A DNA stretch of 64,000 nt from an uncultured Eubacteriales bacterium (GTDB lineage Bacteria; Bacillota; Clostridia; Oscillospirales; Oscillospiraceae). The position numbers and the translations under genes were made by a program. Positions 56,816 to 64,000 of this stretch are shown here, piece after piece (the stretch's first letter is position 1; each line of letters starts with the position of its first letter). The stretch is taken from NCBI GenBank assembly GCA_905198835.1, contig CAJKDY010000002.1:124001-188000 (forward strand). The letters are read 5' to 3'. The notes beneath the pieces are model-generated. The model was not told the DNA's origin. It was given only the letters and a program-made list of their open reading frames with translations, and ran no database searches.

Positions 56816-58126
56816 ATGACCGCTCTCGCGTGGTATGATATGGCCTTGTGCTTTTTGCTCTACTCGTTTTTGGGCTGGTGTGCAGAGGTGATCTACTACG
56901 CGGTTGCCAAACGACAGTTTTGCAACCGCGGTTTTTTGACTTTGCCCTTTATGATCTCTTATGGTACGGCTTTCTGCATTTTACTGCTGGCGTTGCCCTC
57001 TCTGAACGGACATCCTGTGCTGAGCTTTTTGTTTGCCGTGGCGGTGATCTCGGTGGTGGAGAGCCTGTCGGTTTTCCTCCTCAAGGGCCTTGGCCCTAAG
57101 CTCCGCTGGGGCGAGGAGCGGGTCCAGTTCCTGAGCGGCAGCTGGAAGGGCCTTTTGCTCTCGGTGTGCATCACCGGCGGATTCTATCTGGTCTATCTGG
57201 TCTTCCAGCCTATGGTGCTGGCGCTTTTGATACTCATTCCGAAGCTGGCCAAGGAGATCGCCGCCGTTGTCATGTTGGCCGTCCTTGCGCTGGACGCCAT
57301 CACCGTTTTTCTCTGCGTCCGTGCCGGGGACAGTGAGGGCTACCTTCGCCGCCAGGAGGAAGGTCGGCAGAGAAAGCTGGCCCGGCGGCTCAGCGGTTGG
57401 GTATGGCGGCGGCTTCGCAAGGCCTATCCCGGCGCGGGGGAGGAGACTGCCCTGGAGCAGGGCGGCTGCGTGTTTGCCAAGGGGTTGTGCCTGGATAAGC
57501 TCATCTGGGTCTTTTTGATCTCCGCTTTGCTGGGCGACTGCATTGAGATGGTCTATTGTCGGCTGGTGGGCGGGGCATGGATGAGCCGTTCCAGCGTGTT
57601 GTACGGGCCTTTCAGCTTTGTCTGGGGACTGGGCGCGGCGGTGCTGACGCTGACGCTGTACCCGCTACGGGAAAAGAATGACCGGTACATTTTCCTGGGC
57701 GGCTTTTTCATCGGCGGCGCCTATGAATACCTTTGCAGTGTGTTTACTGAGGTGGTCTACGGCAAGGTGTTTTGGGACTACAGCGATATGCCGCTGAATA
57801 TCGGAGGTCGGACCAATGTGCTGTTTTGCTTTTTCTGGGGCATTTTAGCCGTGGTGTGGATCAAATTCCTCTACCAGCCTTTATCCAAAGGCATTGAAAA
57901 GCTGCCTGTAGTGGCGGGCAAGGTGCTCACCTGGCTGGTGGTCTTTTTCATGGTTTGTGATGTTGCCCTGTCCTCCGCCGCCATGGCCCGGTACGACAGC
58001 CGTAAGCTCAGACCTGAGAGTGCCAATGCCTTTGAGCTGTTTTTGGATGAGCATTATGACGACGCCTTTATGGAGCGTCGCTGGCCCAATATGATCTCGG
58101 TGGAGGAACTGAAAAAGCCAACGTAG
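56816..58126 (+). CDS. CmpB-type putative ABC transporter membrane protein
   Basis: A 436-residue polytopic membrane protein. The C-terminal half matches the ABC_trans_CmpB family (GDCIEMVYCRLVGG, VLYGPFSFVWGLGA, FWDYSDMPLNIGGRTNV, FFWGIL). The N-terminal half begins with the same kind of motif (LLYSFLGWCAEVIYYA, FCNRGFLTLPFMISYG) but breaks off, which suggests an internal duplication. Each half has several helices, and a basic loop around 180-205 separates them. No ATPase gene is adjacent. Function of the family is unproven. Confidence 0.8.
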   Translation: MTALAWYDMALCFLLYSFLGWCAEVIYYAVAKRQFCNRGFLTLPFMISYGTAFCILLLALPSLNGHPVLSFLFAVAVISVVESLSVFLLKGLGPKLRWGEERVQFLSGSWKGLLLSVCITGGFYLVYLVFQPMVLALLILIPKLAKEIAAVVMLAVLALDAITVFLCVRAGDSEGYLRRQEEGRQRKLARRLSGWVWRRLRKAYPGAGEETALEQGGCVFAKGLCLDKLIWVFLISALLGDCIEMVYCRLVGGAWMSRSSVLYGPFSFVWGLGAAVLTLTLYPLREKNDRYIFLGGFFIGGAYEYLCSVFTEVVYGKVFWDYSDMPLNIGGRTNVLFCFFWGILAVVWIKFLYQPLSKGIEKLPVVAGKVLTWLVVFFMVCDVALSSAAMARYDSRKLRPESANAFELFLDEHYDDAFMERRWPNMISVEELKKPT

Positions 58127-58142
58127 CGACGCAGAATGTAAG

Positions 58143-58176
58143 CGGCGGACGCCCCAGGAAGGCGTCCGCCGTTTTT
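58143..58176 (+). terminator. Terminator after the CmpB-type gene
   Basis: CGGCGGACGCC (58143-58153) and GGCGTCCGCCG (58161-58171), 7-nt loop, T5. Confidence 0.9.
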
Positions 58177-58915
58177 AGTGGCAGCGTTTGCAGGCCGTGT
58201 AGCCCTTGCTCTGGGCCTCAGACAGGGAGACCTGCCGGGGGTTTTTCATTCCGCTACAGGATGGGGTGGAATGGTATTTGCTCCCCGACTGCGGGATCCA
58301 CACCGTGCCGCCGCTCTTAGTCTCCGGCAGAGGCTCCGGGTCCGACGGGGAGGACTGGGCCCTTGTGCCGGCGAGAGAAGCGTCGTCGCTCGGATCCGGC
58401 TCCAGCGGCTCCAGTGTCAGGAGCTCACCCGGCTCTGACGATGTGGGGACAGACGTCTCTTCCGGCGGCGGAGGTTCCGAAGCGTCGGGAGCGTCCAAAG
58501 TCTCAGAAGCGTCCTGGGTGCCCAGGGTAGACAGATAGGCGGTGGCATCACGGTAGAAGTACACCGTGCCGCTGCCATCGGCCTTGTCACATAAAAAGTC
58601 GCCGTTTTCACCTGAGACGATATACAGCGGCCGGACCTGGTCCAGACTGCCAATATAGGCCACGTTGGCGTCGATATGGTCGCCGGCGGCGGAATAAATG
58701 CCCGTCAGGCTCTGGCCGTCCAAGGCGTTTTTGTCATAGCGGTAGATCTGCCCGTCGGTAAACTTACACTCCGCGCCGTTGAGAGCAAAGTACCACGTAC
58801 CATCGTAGGCGGCGGTTGGGGAGGCGTCGTCCTCATAGGCGCAGCCTGTTAGACACAAAACAAGCGCCATGGCCAGTACAAGCAGACGTTTTCTTTTTCT
58901 CAAGCCGCTCACCAA
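58175..58915 (-). CDS. Lipoprotein with C-terminal Cys/His domain
   Basis: A ~246-residue predicted lipoprotein with lipobox LTGC after a basic, hydrophobic leader. Residues ~30-130 form a beta-rich domain (YDGTWYFALNGAECKF, SGTVYFYRDATAYL), followed by a long acidic Pro/Ser/Glu linker and a C-terminal motif SKYHSTPSCSGMKNP ending TACKRCH, known from many clostridial secreted proteins and likely to bind metal. The start is uncertain among TTG 58915, GTG 58912 and TTG 58903. It lies 15 nt downstream of the GH13 gene and probably shares its transcript. Function unknown. Confidence 0.75.
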   Translation of the reverse strand: MVSGLRKRKRLLVLAMALVLCLTGCAYEDDASPTAAYDGTWYFALNGAECKFTDGQIYRYDKNALDGQSLTGIYSAAGDHIDANVAYIGSLDQVRPLYIVSGENGDFLCDKADGSGTVYFYRDATAYLSTLGTQDASETLDAPDASEPPPPEETSVPTSSEPGELLTLEPLEPDPSDDASLAGTRAQSSPSDPEPLPETKSGGTVWIPQSGSKYHSTPSCSGMKNPRQVSLSEAQSKGYTACKRCH

Positions 58916-58930
58916 CCTATCTAAAATCGT

Positions 58931-60241
58931 TTAGGCTTCACACTTCCAGAAAGCCACGCTGTACGGCGCCAGCTCGCTGCCACCGCCAAAGTCGTGGAGC
59001 TGGCCGGTGATGAGGTCCACGGCCTGTCCGCAACCGGCGTCAAAGTGGGCGGTGTAGGGTTCGCTGTCGGCGTTGATGGCCACCAGGACTCGTTCGCCCT
59101 CCACAGCCCGCTCAAAGATGAACTGGCGGTTGGTGAGCGCCACCGCGCGGTAGCCGCCGTGGCGCAGGGCGGGGCTTTGGCGGCGGGCCTTGGCCAGCTT
59201 GGCGATGAAGGCGGTGAGGTCGTTTTCCAGGGGCTTGTCCAAAGCGGGCCGAAGCGCGGCGTCGCCTTGGCTCTTATCGCCCTCTATGGCCCATTCGCTG
59301 CCATAGTAGACCGCGGGCACGCCGGGCATACCAAACAAAAGGCCCCAGGCGGGTGGAAGGTGGTTTTTGTCCTGTAGGACCGTAGCGATGCGGGATACAT
59401 CATGGTTATCCAGGAAGTTCAAAAGGCTCTTGCCCCGATAGAGGCACCACTGCTCCTGTCCGAACTGGCGGTTTAGGGAGTGGCCGATCTCAAAGAGATT
59501 CATGGAGTTGAAGGCGGACCACAGGCCCTTGTAGCACTCGTAGTTGGTAACACTATGGCAGGCTTGGTCATTCATCCAGCGGTTGTAGTCGCCGTGGAGG
59601 GTCTCGCCCACCAGCCAGAACTCGGGCTTCAGAGCATCGGTAAATTCCCGTAGCTGGCGGAGATAGTCCCCATCCAGACAGTAGGCCACGTCCAGCCGCA
59701 ACCCGTCGATACCGTAGTCCTCCACCCAGCCGCGGATGGCGGCAAATTGATGCTCTACCACCGCCGGCTCATGGAGATTGAGCTTCACCAGCTCGTAATG
59801 CCCCTCCCAGCCCTCATACCAAAAGCCGTCGCCATAGTTGGAGTCACTGTCAAAAGTGATGTGAAACCAATTTTGATAGGGACTGTCCCAACGGCGCTCC
59901 TGCACATCGCGGAAGGCCCAGAAGCCCCGGCCCACATGGTTGAATACGCCGTCGAATATCACACGGATGCCCGCCCGGTGGAAGGCGTCGCAGACCTTTT
60001 TCAGGTCCTCCTTGGTGCCCAGACGGCGATCCACGGCGTTATAATCCCGGGTGTCGTAACCGTGGCAGTCGCTTTCAAAAAGGGGATTGAACAGTACCGT
60101 ATCCGCGCCCAGGGCTTTGATATGCTCCACCCAGTCCAGTACCGTCAAGAGCCGGTGGGCGGGGACGCCGTCGTTGATCCCCGGCGCGCCGCACAGGCCC
60201 AGGGGATAGATCTGGTAGACCACTGTTTCTTCAAACCACAT
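58931..60241 (-). CDS. Alpha-amylase family (GH13) glycosidase, intracellular
   Basis: A 436-residue GH13 enzyme without signal peptide. Conserved regions are FDGVFNHVG (98-104), GLRLDVA with nucleophile D184, VGETLHGD with acid/base E213 and FLDNHD with D278. The protein lacks the N-terminal domain of neopullulanases, so it fits cytosolic maltodextrin hydrolases/cyclomaltodextrinase-like members. It would degrade imported maltodextrins or glycogen. ATG follows AAAGGATG; clear promoter upstream. Confidence 0.9.
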   Translation of the reverse strand: MWFEETVVYQIYPLGLCGAPGINDGVPAHRLLTVLDWVEHIKALGADTVLFNPLFESDCHGYDTRDYNAVDRRLGTKEDLKKVCDAFHRAGIRVIFDGVFNHVGRGFWAFRDVQERRWDSPYQNWFHITFDSDSNYGDGFWYEGWEGHYELVKLNLHEPAVVEHQFAAIRGWVEDYGIDGLRLDVAYCLDGDYLRQLREFTDALKPEFWLVGETLHGDYNRWMNDQACHSVTNYECYKGLWSAFNSMNLFEIGHSLNRQFGQEQWCLYRGKSLLNFLDNHDVSRIATVLQDKNHLPPAWGLLFGMPGVPAVYYGSEWAIEGDKSQGDAALRPALDKPLENDLTAFIAKLAKARRQSPALRHGGYRAVALTNRQFIFERAVEGERVLVAINADSEPYTAHFDAGCGQAVDLITGQLHDFGGGSELAPYSVAFWKCEA

Positions 60242-60280
60242 GATTTCGTCATCCTTTGCTGAGAATTATGGACAATTTCC

Positions 60281-60309
60281 AGTATACCAAAGGACTAGCC
60301 GGAACGCAA
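60281..60309 (-). promoter_or_regulatory. Promoter of the GH13 gene
   Basis: Minus strand TTGCGT (60309-60304), 17-nt spacer, TATACT (60286-60281). Confidence 0.75.
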
Positions 60310-60388
60310 TGGCAAAAATGGAGCTTTCTATCAAAAGATGTTCAGGGGAAACAGCCTAAAAATCTTACAAAATTATTAAGAAAATTTG

Positions 60389-60417
60389 TTGATTTTTTTG
60401 TTGGGCAGTGCTATACT
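60389..60417 (+). promoter_or_regulatory. Promoter of the PAS-GGDEF-EAL gene
   Basis: TTGATT (60389-60394), 17-nt spacer, TATACT (60412-60417). Confidence 0.72.
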
Positions 60418-60482
60418 GATATGGAACATAATGGGCTGAAAGGTCAATTTTTACTTCTCGCACAGACAAGGGGACGGTAGGT

Positions 60483-62141
60483 GTGTTGCAAAACAAGCTC
60501 TTTGACATCCTTTCCAGCGCTTCTGATGACATCTACTTTTATATTTGCGATGTCAAGCGCGATTATAGCCGTTGGTCCAGAAACACCGTTGAGGACTTTG
60601 GTGTTCCTGAGTATACCTATAATAATGCCTCTGTCTGGATGGAGCATATCCACCCCGATGACCGTGAGGGCTATTTGATGGATGTGCAGGCGGTCTTTGC
60701 GGGCAAGAAGAACCGTCACGAATGCGAGTACCGGGCCAAAATGGCCACGGGCGAGTATGTGTGGCTCAAGTGCTGCGGCGTGATGCACTATAATGAAGAG
60801 GGCGAGCCGGTGCTGTTCGGCGGAGTCATGATGCGTCTGGACATCCATTCCCGCTATGACCCTGTGACCCATCTTCTCACCGCCAACCATGAGACCGACT
60901 GGATCCGTGAATTCCTGGCCTCGGAGCAGTCGGCTGTTATTCTGCTCATCGGCATCGACGGCTTTCGCCAGATCGTCAATAACTATGGCTATGAATTTGG
61001 CAACAGTGTTCTATTCCAGTTGGGCCAGAAGCTCTCCGCACTGTGCACCGCTCAGGGCGAAGGATGCATGGTGGCCCGGTTTGTCAAGGATGAGTTTGTG
61101 GTCTGCCTGCCCGGACACACCGCGGAGCAGGCCCGAGACGTCTTTGCGCAGATCAAAAAGCTGGCCCAGCAGGTGAGTGTAGAGGGCCAGAGCATCGACA
61201 TTTGTCTTTCCGCCGGTGCGGTACAGTTCCCCACTGACGGCAGGGAGTATGACACTTTGGTATCGAAGCAGGAACACGCCTTGGAGTATGTCAAGGAGCA
61301 TGACCGAGGCGGCTTTTGCTTATACTGTGCCGACATTGAACATGAGCATAACCGCCGCATCCAGATCCGCAACGCCCTGGCCCATTCCATCAACAACAAT
61401 TTCGAGGGCTTTGAACTCTATTTTCAACCGATCGTTTCCAAGAACAGCCACCGCATGAGCGGCTGTGAGACCCTGCTGCGCTGGAAGTACGGCACAGAGC
61501 GGGGCATTCGCATGGATGAGACCATCGATGAACTGGAAAAGAGCGGCTACATCAAGCAGGTGGGCGAGTGGGTCATTGACACCAGCCTGAAATATATCCG
61601 CCAGTGGCAGGATCGGGAAGATACGTTTACTGTTAGTATCAACGTCTCCGCGATCCAGTTCCGTGACGCCGCCTTTGTGAGGCGCCTGATCGACAAGGTC
61701 CACCAAAACGGCGTAGACCCCCGGCGGCTCATTGTCGAGCTTACCGAAAGCGCCACGGTGGAAAACGTGGAGCAGCTGGCCGGTGGCTTTCGGGAGCTGC
61801 GAGACGCGGGCATCCGGGTCTCGCTGGACGACTTTGGCACGGAGAACTCCACCTTGACGCTACTACGGGACCTGCCGGTGGACGAGGTGAAGATCGACCA
61901 GTCCTTTATCCTCCAGCTGGCGCCCCAGCAGAGGGTGGACGCCGCCATTGTGGAAAGCACGATCCAGCTTTGCAACAAGCTGGGGATTTTGGTGGTGGTG
62001 GAGGGCCTGGAGACCCGGGAGACCATCGACATGGTCGAGCATTACGACATCACCAGCATGCAGGGGTTCTACTTTGCCCGGCCCATGCCGGTCAACGAGT
62101 TTGAGAGCCACATCTCCAGAAAATACGAGCTGGTGAACTAA
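60483..62141 (+). CDS. PAS-GGDEF-EAL protein, probable c-di-GMP phosphodiesterase
   Basis: A 552-residue soluble signalling protein: a PAS-3-type sensor (1-~122, EYRAKMATGEYVWLKC), a GGDEF-fold domain (~125-285) whose active loop is VKDEF (201-205) rather than GGDEF, and an EAL domain (~295-545). The EAL domain keeps the catalytic set: E328, N386, E418, D448/D449, K469 and E506 (motif EGLET). So synthesis is probably lost and hydrolysis kept, with GGDEF perhaps binding GTP as a regulator. GTG start, weak ribosome site. Confidence 0.88.
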   Translation: MLQNKLFDILSSASDDIYFYICDVKRDYSRWSRNTVEDFGVPEYTYNNASVWMEHIHPDDREGYLMDVQAVFAGKKNRHECEYRAKMATGEYVWLKCCGVMHYNEEGEPVLFGGVMMRLDIHSRYDPVTHLLTANHETDWIREFLASEQSAVILLIGIDGFRQIVNNYGYEFGNSVLFQLGQKLSALCTAQGEGCMVARFVKDEFVVCLPGHTAEQARDVFAQIKKLAQQVSVEGQSIDICLSAGAVQFPTDGREYDTLVSKQEHALEYVKEHDRGGFCLYCADIEHEHNRRIQIRNALAHSINNNFEGFELYFQPIVSKNSHRMSGCETLLRWKYGTERGIRMDETIDELEKSGYIKQVGEWVIDTSLKYIRQWQDREDTFTVSINVSAIQFRDAAFVRRLIDKVHQNGVDPRRLIVELTESATVENVEQLAGGFRELRDAGIRVSLDDFGTENSTLTLLRDLPVDEVKIDQSFILQLAPQQRVDAAIVESTIQLCNKLGILVVVEGLETRETIDMVEHYDITSMQGFYFARPMPVNEFESHISRKYELVN

Positions 62142-62177
62142 GCGGGCATCACACACAGAAAACCACTTGGCACATGA

Positions 62178-62213
62178 CATGGAGCCTTTGGTATACAAAG
62201 GCTCTATGTTTTT
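62178..62213 (+). terminator. Terminator after the EAL gene
   Basis: GAGCCTTTG (62182-62190) and CAAAGGCTC (62196-62204) around GTATA, extended by three Watson-Crick pairs and a G-T pair, then T5. Confidence 0.85.
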
Positions 62214-62240
62214 ATGCGCCGCGAAGGAAGGTAAAGAGAT

Positions 62241-62951
62241 ATGCAAGAAAAGGGGATGCGCCGCCGGGCGCTGGCCGCCGCCTTTCCCAACACCATTCCC
62301 ATCATGGCGGGCTTTTGGTTTTTGGGTCTGGCCCACGGCCTTTTGATGGCCCAAAACGGCTTTCACTGGCTCTATCCCACGCTCATGGCCATCATCGTCT
62401 TTGGCGGGTCGCTGGAATATGTGGCCATGGAACTGCTTTTGAGCGCATTTGACCCGCTGGCCGCTATTGCCACCGCGCTACTGGTCCAGGCCCGGCACCT
62501 TTTTTATGGTATCGCTATGCTGGACAAGTACAAGGGCCTGGGCTGGAAGCGGTTCTACCTGATCTTTGGTATGTGCGACGAGAGCTTTTCCATCAACTGC
62601 ACCGCCCAGGTCCCGGAGGGGGTGGACCGGGGCTGGTTCTATTTCTTTGTTACGCTGCTGGACCAGATCTATTGGGTCACCGCAAACCTTACCGGCGGCC
62701 TGCTGGGCACGCTGATCACCTTTGACACCCAAGGGCTGGACTTTGTCATGACCGCCATGTTTGTGGTCATTTTTCTGGAGCAGTGGCTCAAGGAAACGCG
62801 GCATCATACCGCCCTGATCGGCTTGGGCGCGTCTATCCTGTGCCTTGCGCTCTTCGGGCCGGATAACTTCTTGCTGCCCACTATGGCTTGTATTCTCATT
62901 TCACTGACTGTGCTGCGCGGACCCATTGAGAAGGCGGGTGGTCTGGCATGA
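62241..62951 (+). CDS. azlC: AzlC family branched-chain amino acid exporter subunit
   Basis: A 236-residue membrane protein with about seven helices. AAAFPNTIPIMAGFWFLGLAHG and the loop LVQARHLFYGIAM are AzlC signatures, followed by YLIFGMCDESFSI. With AzlD it exports branched-chain amino acids or their analogues. The ATG follows AAGGAAGG; its stop overlaps azlD by 4 bases. Confidence 0.93.
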   Translation: MQEKGMRRRALAAAFPNTIPIMAGFWFLGLAHGLLMAQNGFHWLYPTLMAIIVFGGSLEYVAMELLLSAFDPLAAIATALLVQARHLFYGIAMLDKYKGLGWKRFYLIFGMCDESFSINCTAQVPEGVDRGWFYFFVTLLDQIYWVTANLTGGLLGTLITFDTQGLDFVMTAMFVVIFLEQWLKETRHHTALIGLGASILCLALFGPDNFLLPTMACILISLTVLRGPIEKAGGLA

Positions 62952-63280
62952 CGATGACGGTTGCTCAATCGGCCATCACCATCGCTCTGCTGGCGCTGGG
63001 CACGATGGCGACCCGCTCTTTGCCCTTCTTACTCTTTGGGGACAAAAAGCCCACGCCAAAGTATATTCAATACCTGGGTAAGGCTCTGCCCGCGGCCATC
63101 TTTGGTATGCTGGTGGTGTACTGTCTGAGAGGCGTGGAGATCCTCTCCGGCAGTCATGGACTGCCGGAGCTGGTGGCCATTGTGGTCACAGCGTGCCTGC
63201 ATCTTTGGAAGCGTCAGATGATCCTCTCTATCCTGGGTGGCACCGTGTGCTATATGTTGCTGGTCCAACTGGTTTTTTAA
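62948..63280 (+). CDS. azlD: AzlD family branched-chain amino acid transport subunit
   Basis: A 110-residue membrane protein with four helices; MATRSLPFLLFG, YLGKALPAAIFGMLVVYCLR and LHLWKRQMILSILGGTVCYM match AzlD. Small partner of AzlC and always encoded next to it. Confidence 0.93.
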   Translation: MTMTVAQSAITIALLALGTMATRSLPFLLFGDKKPTPKYIQYLGKALPAAIFGMLVVYCLRGVEILSGSHGLPELVAIVVTACLHLWKRQMILSILGGTVCYMLLVQLVF

Positions 63281-63306
63281 TGGGTGAAGATTGGCGAATT
63301 CACCCA
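63281..63306. repeat. Inverted repeat after azlD
   Basis: TGGGTGAA (63281-63288) and TTCACCCA (63299-63306) with a 10-nt loop, starting right after the azlD stop and ending at the next promoter's -35 box. No T-run; a weak terminator or an operator. Confidence 0.5.
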
Positions 63307-63334
63307 TTGACAACCGGGCCCACAGTCTTATAAT
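63307..63334 (+). promoter_or_regulatory. Promoter of the antiporter gene
   Basis: TTGACA (63307-63312), 16-nt spacer, TATAAT (63329-63334). Confidence 0.82.
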
Positions 63335-63396
63335 TGGGAGAAGCGGCCTCAGACTGGGGCCGCAAATCTTTGTGAGAATAGAAGAGGGGAACCAAC

Positions 63397-64000
63397 ATGA
63401 GCGAACTGATCTCCGTTTCCATCGCTCTGCTGGCGGGCTTGATGATGACCCGCCTGATGAAGCGTATCAACCTGCCTGACGTGACGGCCTACCTGGTGGC
63501 CGGCGTGATCCTGGGGCCCTGTCTGCTGGGCCGCTTAGGCGTGCCCGGCCTGGGGTTTACCACCTTTGACGAGGTAGCCCTTCTCCAGCCCATTTCCGAT
63601 GTGGCCCTGGGCTTTATCGCCTTTGCCATCGGCAGTGAATTTCGCCTGTCCCATCTGCGCTCCACCGGCCACGCGGCGGTGACCATCGGTGTGATCCAGG
63701 CCGTGATGGCTACCATCCTGGTGGACCTCTCCCTGGTGGGGCTCCATTTCGCGCTGGGCGATAAGCTGCCCATCCCCGCCGCCATTACCCTTGGCGCCAT
63801 TGCCGCCGCCACCGCTCCGGCAGCTACGTTGATGGTGGTCCGGCAGTATAAGGCCAAGGGCCCGCTGACCGACCTTTTGCTGCCGGTGGTGGCCTTGGAC
63901 GACGCCGTGGGATTGATGATCTTTGCCATCTCCTTTGGCGCGGCCCAGGCCATGGCCTCCAGCCATATCGATTTGATGGCGGTGCTGGCCGCCCCGGTGC
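63397..64000 (+). CDS. Cation/proton antiporter (CPA2/Kef type), 3' end outside the window
   Basis: The first ~201 residues of a CPA2-family antiporter are visible. NLPDVTAYLVAGVILGPCLLG is cut here to its marks: PDVTAYLVAGV and GPCLLG. FIAFAIGSEFRL, ATAPAATLMVV and VVALDDAVGLMIFA follow; the paired Asp of ALDDA is the ion-binding motif. It would exchange Na+ or K+ for protons. ATG follows GAGGGG. Any C-terminal TrkA-N domain lies beyond the edge. Confidence 0.88.
   Translation, partial: MSELISVSIALLAGLMMTRLMKRINLPDVTAYLVAGVILGPCLLGRLGVPGLGFTTFDEVALLQPISDVALGFIAFAIGSEFRLSHLRSTGHAAVTIGVIQAVMATILVDLSLVGLHFALGDKLPIPAAITLGAIAAATAPAATLMVVRQYKAKGPLTDLLLPVVALDDAVGLMIFAISFGAAQAMASSHIDLMAVLAAPV

Overview
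The window looks like a chromosomal segment of a spore-forming, low-oxygen-adapted Clostridia of the Oscillospirales type (Flavonifractor, Intestinimonas or Lawsonibacter-like). This is an inference from several signs: GC-rich coding sequence combined with Firmicutes features (a T-box leader in front of valS, strong AGGAGG ribosome sites, sigma-A promoters with near-consensus boxes), a SpoVAC gene with a sigma-G-like promoter, the LL-diaminopimelate aminotransferase (DapL) lysine route, and a purine operon with a PurO-type IMP cyclohydrolase. No phage, insertion sequence or CRISPR array is visible. Genes are dense, and no gene-free stretch exceeds about 300 bases except the valS leader.

Layout. 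1-3.4 kb (minus): polyamine ABC transporter genes potB (partial) and potA behind a leader with an intrinsic terminator, a lipoprotein, and an RluD-type pseudouridine synthase. 3.4-3.8 kb: tRNA-Leu(GAG) with promoter and terminator, next to a short block of hairpins that repeats the tRNA 3' end. 3.8-10 kb (minus): a beta-propeller/HD-GYP signalling protein, then a zinc-type ABC importer operon ending in a RadC-like gene. 10-12.6 kb (plus): Na/phosphate cotransporter and a small P-loop protein. 12.6-21 kb: thioredoxin (minus), then T-box-valS-rbgA-rnhB-YraN-dipeptidase-thrC-phosphoesterase. 21-28.4 kb: a proteostasis cluster tig-clpP-clpX-lon-engB plus an FAH-family hydrolase. 28.5-31.6 kb: a TTG-start unknown, a DUF1858 redox protein, trmK, Nif3-like and YebC. 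31.7-35.1 kb: HxlR regulator divergent from an MBL-like protein, zinc macrodomain hydrolase and class M sirtuin, then spoVAC. 35.1-38.5 kb (minus): an alpha/beta hydrolase and a fusion of a Tet(M)-like ribosomal GTPase with a YacP/Rae1-like NYN nuclease. 38.6-43.8 kb: TfoX C-terminal protein, lipase, 5-formyl-THF cyclo-ligase, glnA, dapF, dapL. 43.8-52 kb (minus): purE-C-F-M-N-O-H-orf158-orf69-purD. 52.2-58.1 kb: DUF3343 with a cysteine-desulfurase-like enzyme, then aroF-tyrA-aminotransferase and a CmpB-type membrane protein. 58.2-64 kb: lipoprotein and GH13 enzyme (minus), a PAS-GGDEF-EAL protein, azlCD and a truncated cation/proton antiporter.

How the parts fit. The core is housekeeping: translation (valS, rbgA, tRNA-Leu, trmK, engB), protein quality control (tig to lon), nitrogen and amino-acid synthesis (glnA, dapF/dapL, thrC, aroF/tyrA) and complete de novo purine steps from PurF and PurD onward apart from PurL/PurQ/PurB/PurA, which are not seen. 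Two proteins (HD-GYP and EAL) point to cyclic-di-GMP turnover. The most unusual items are the GTPase-NYN nuclease fusion, the sirtuin/macrodomain ADP-ribosylation module without its usual lipoylation partners, a PurF without its N-terminal cysteine, and the terminator placed just after the potA promoter.
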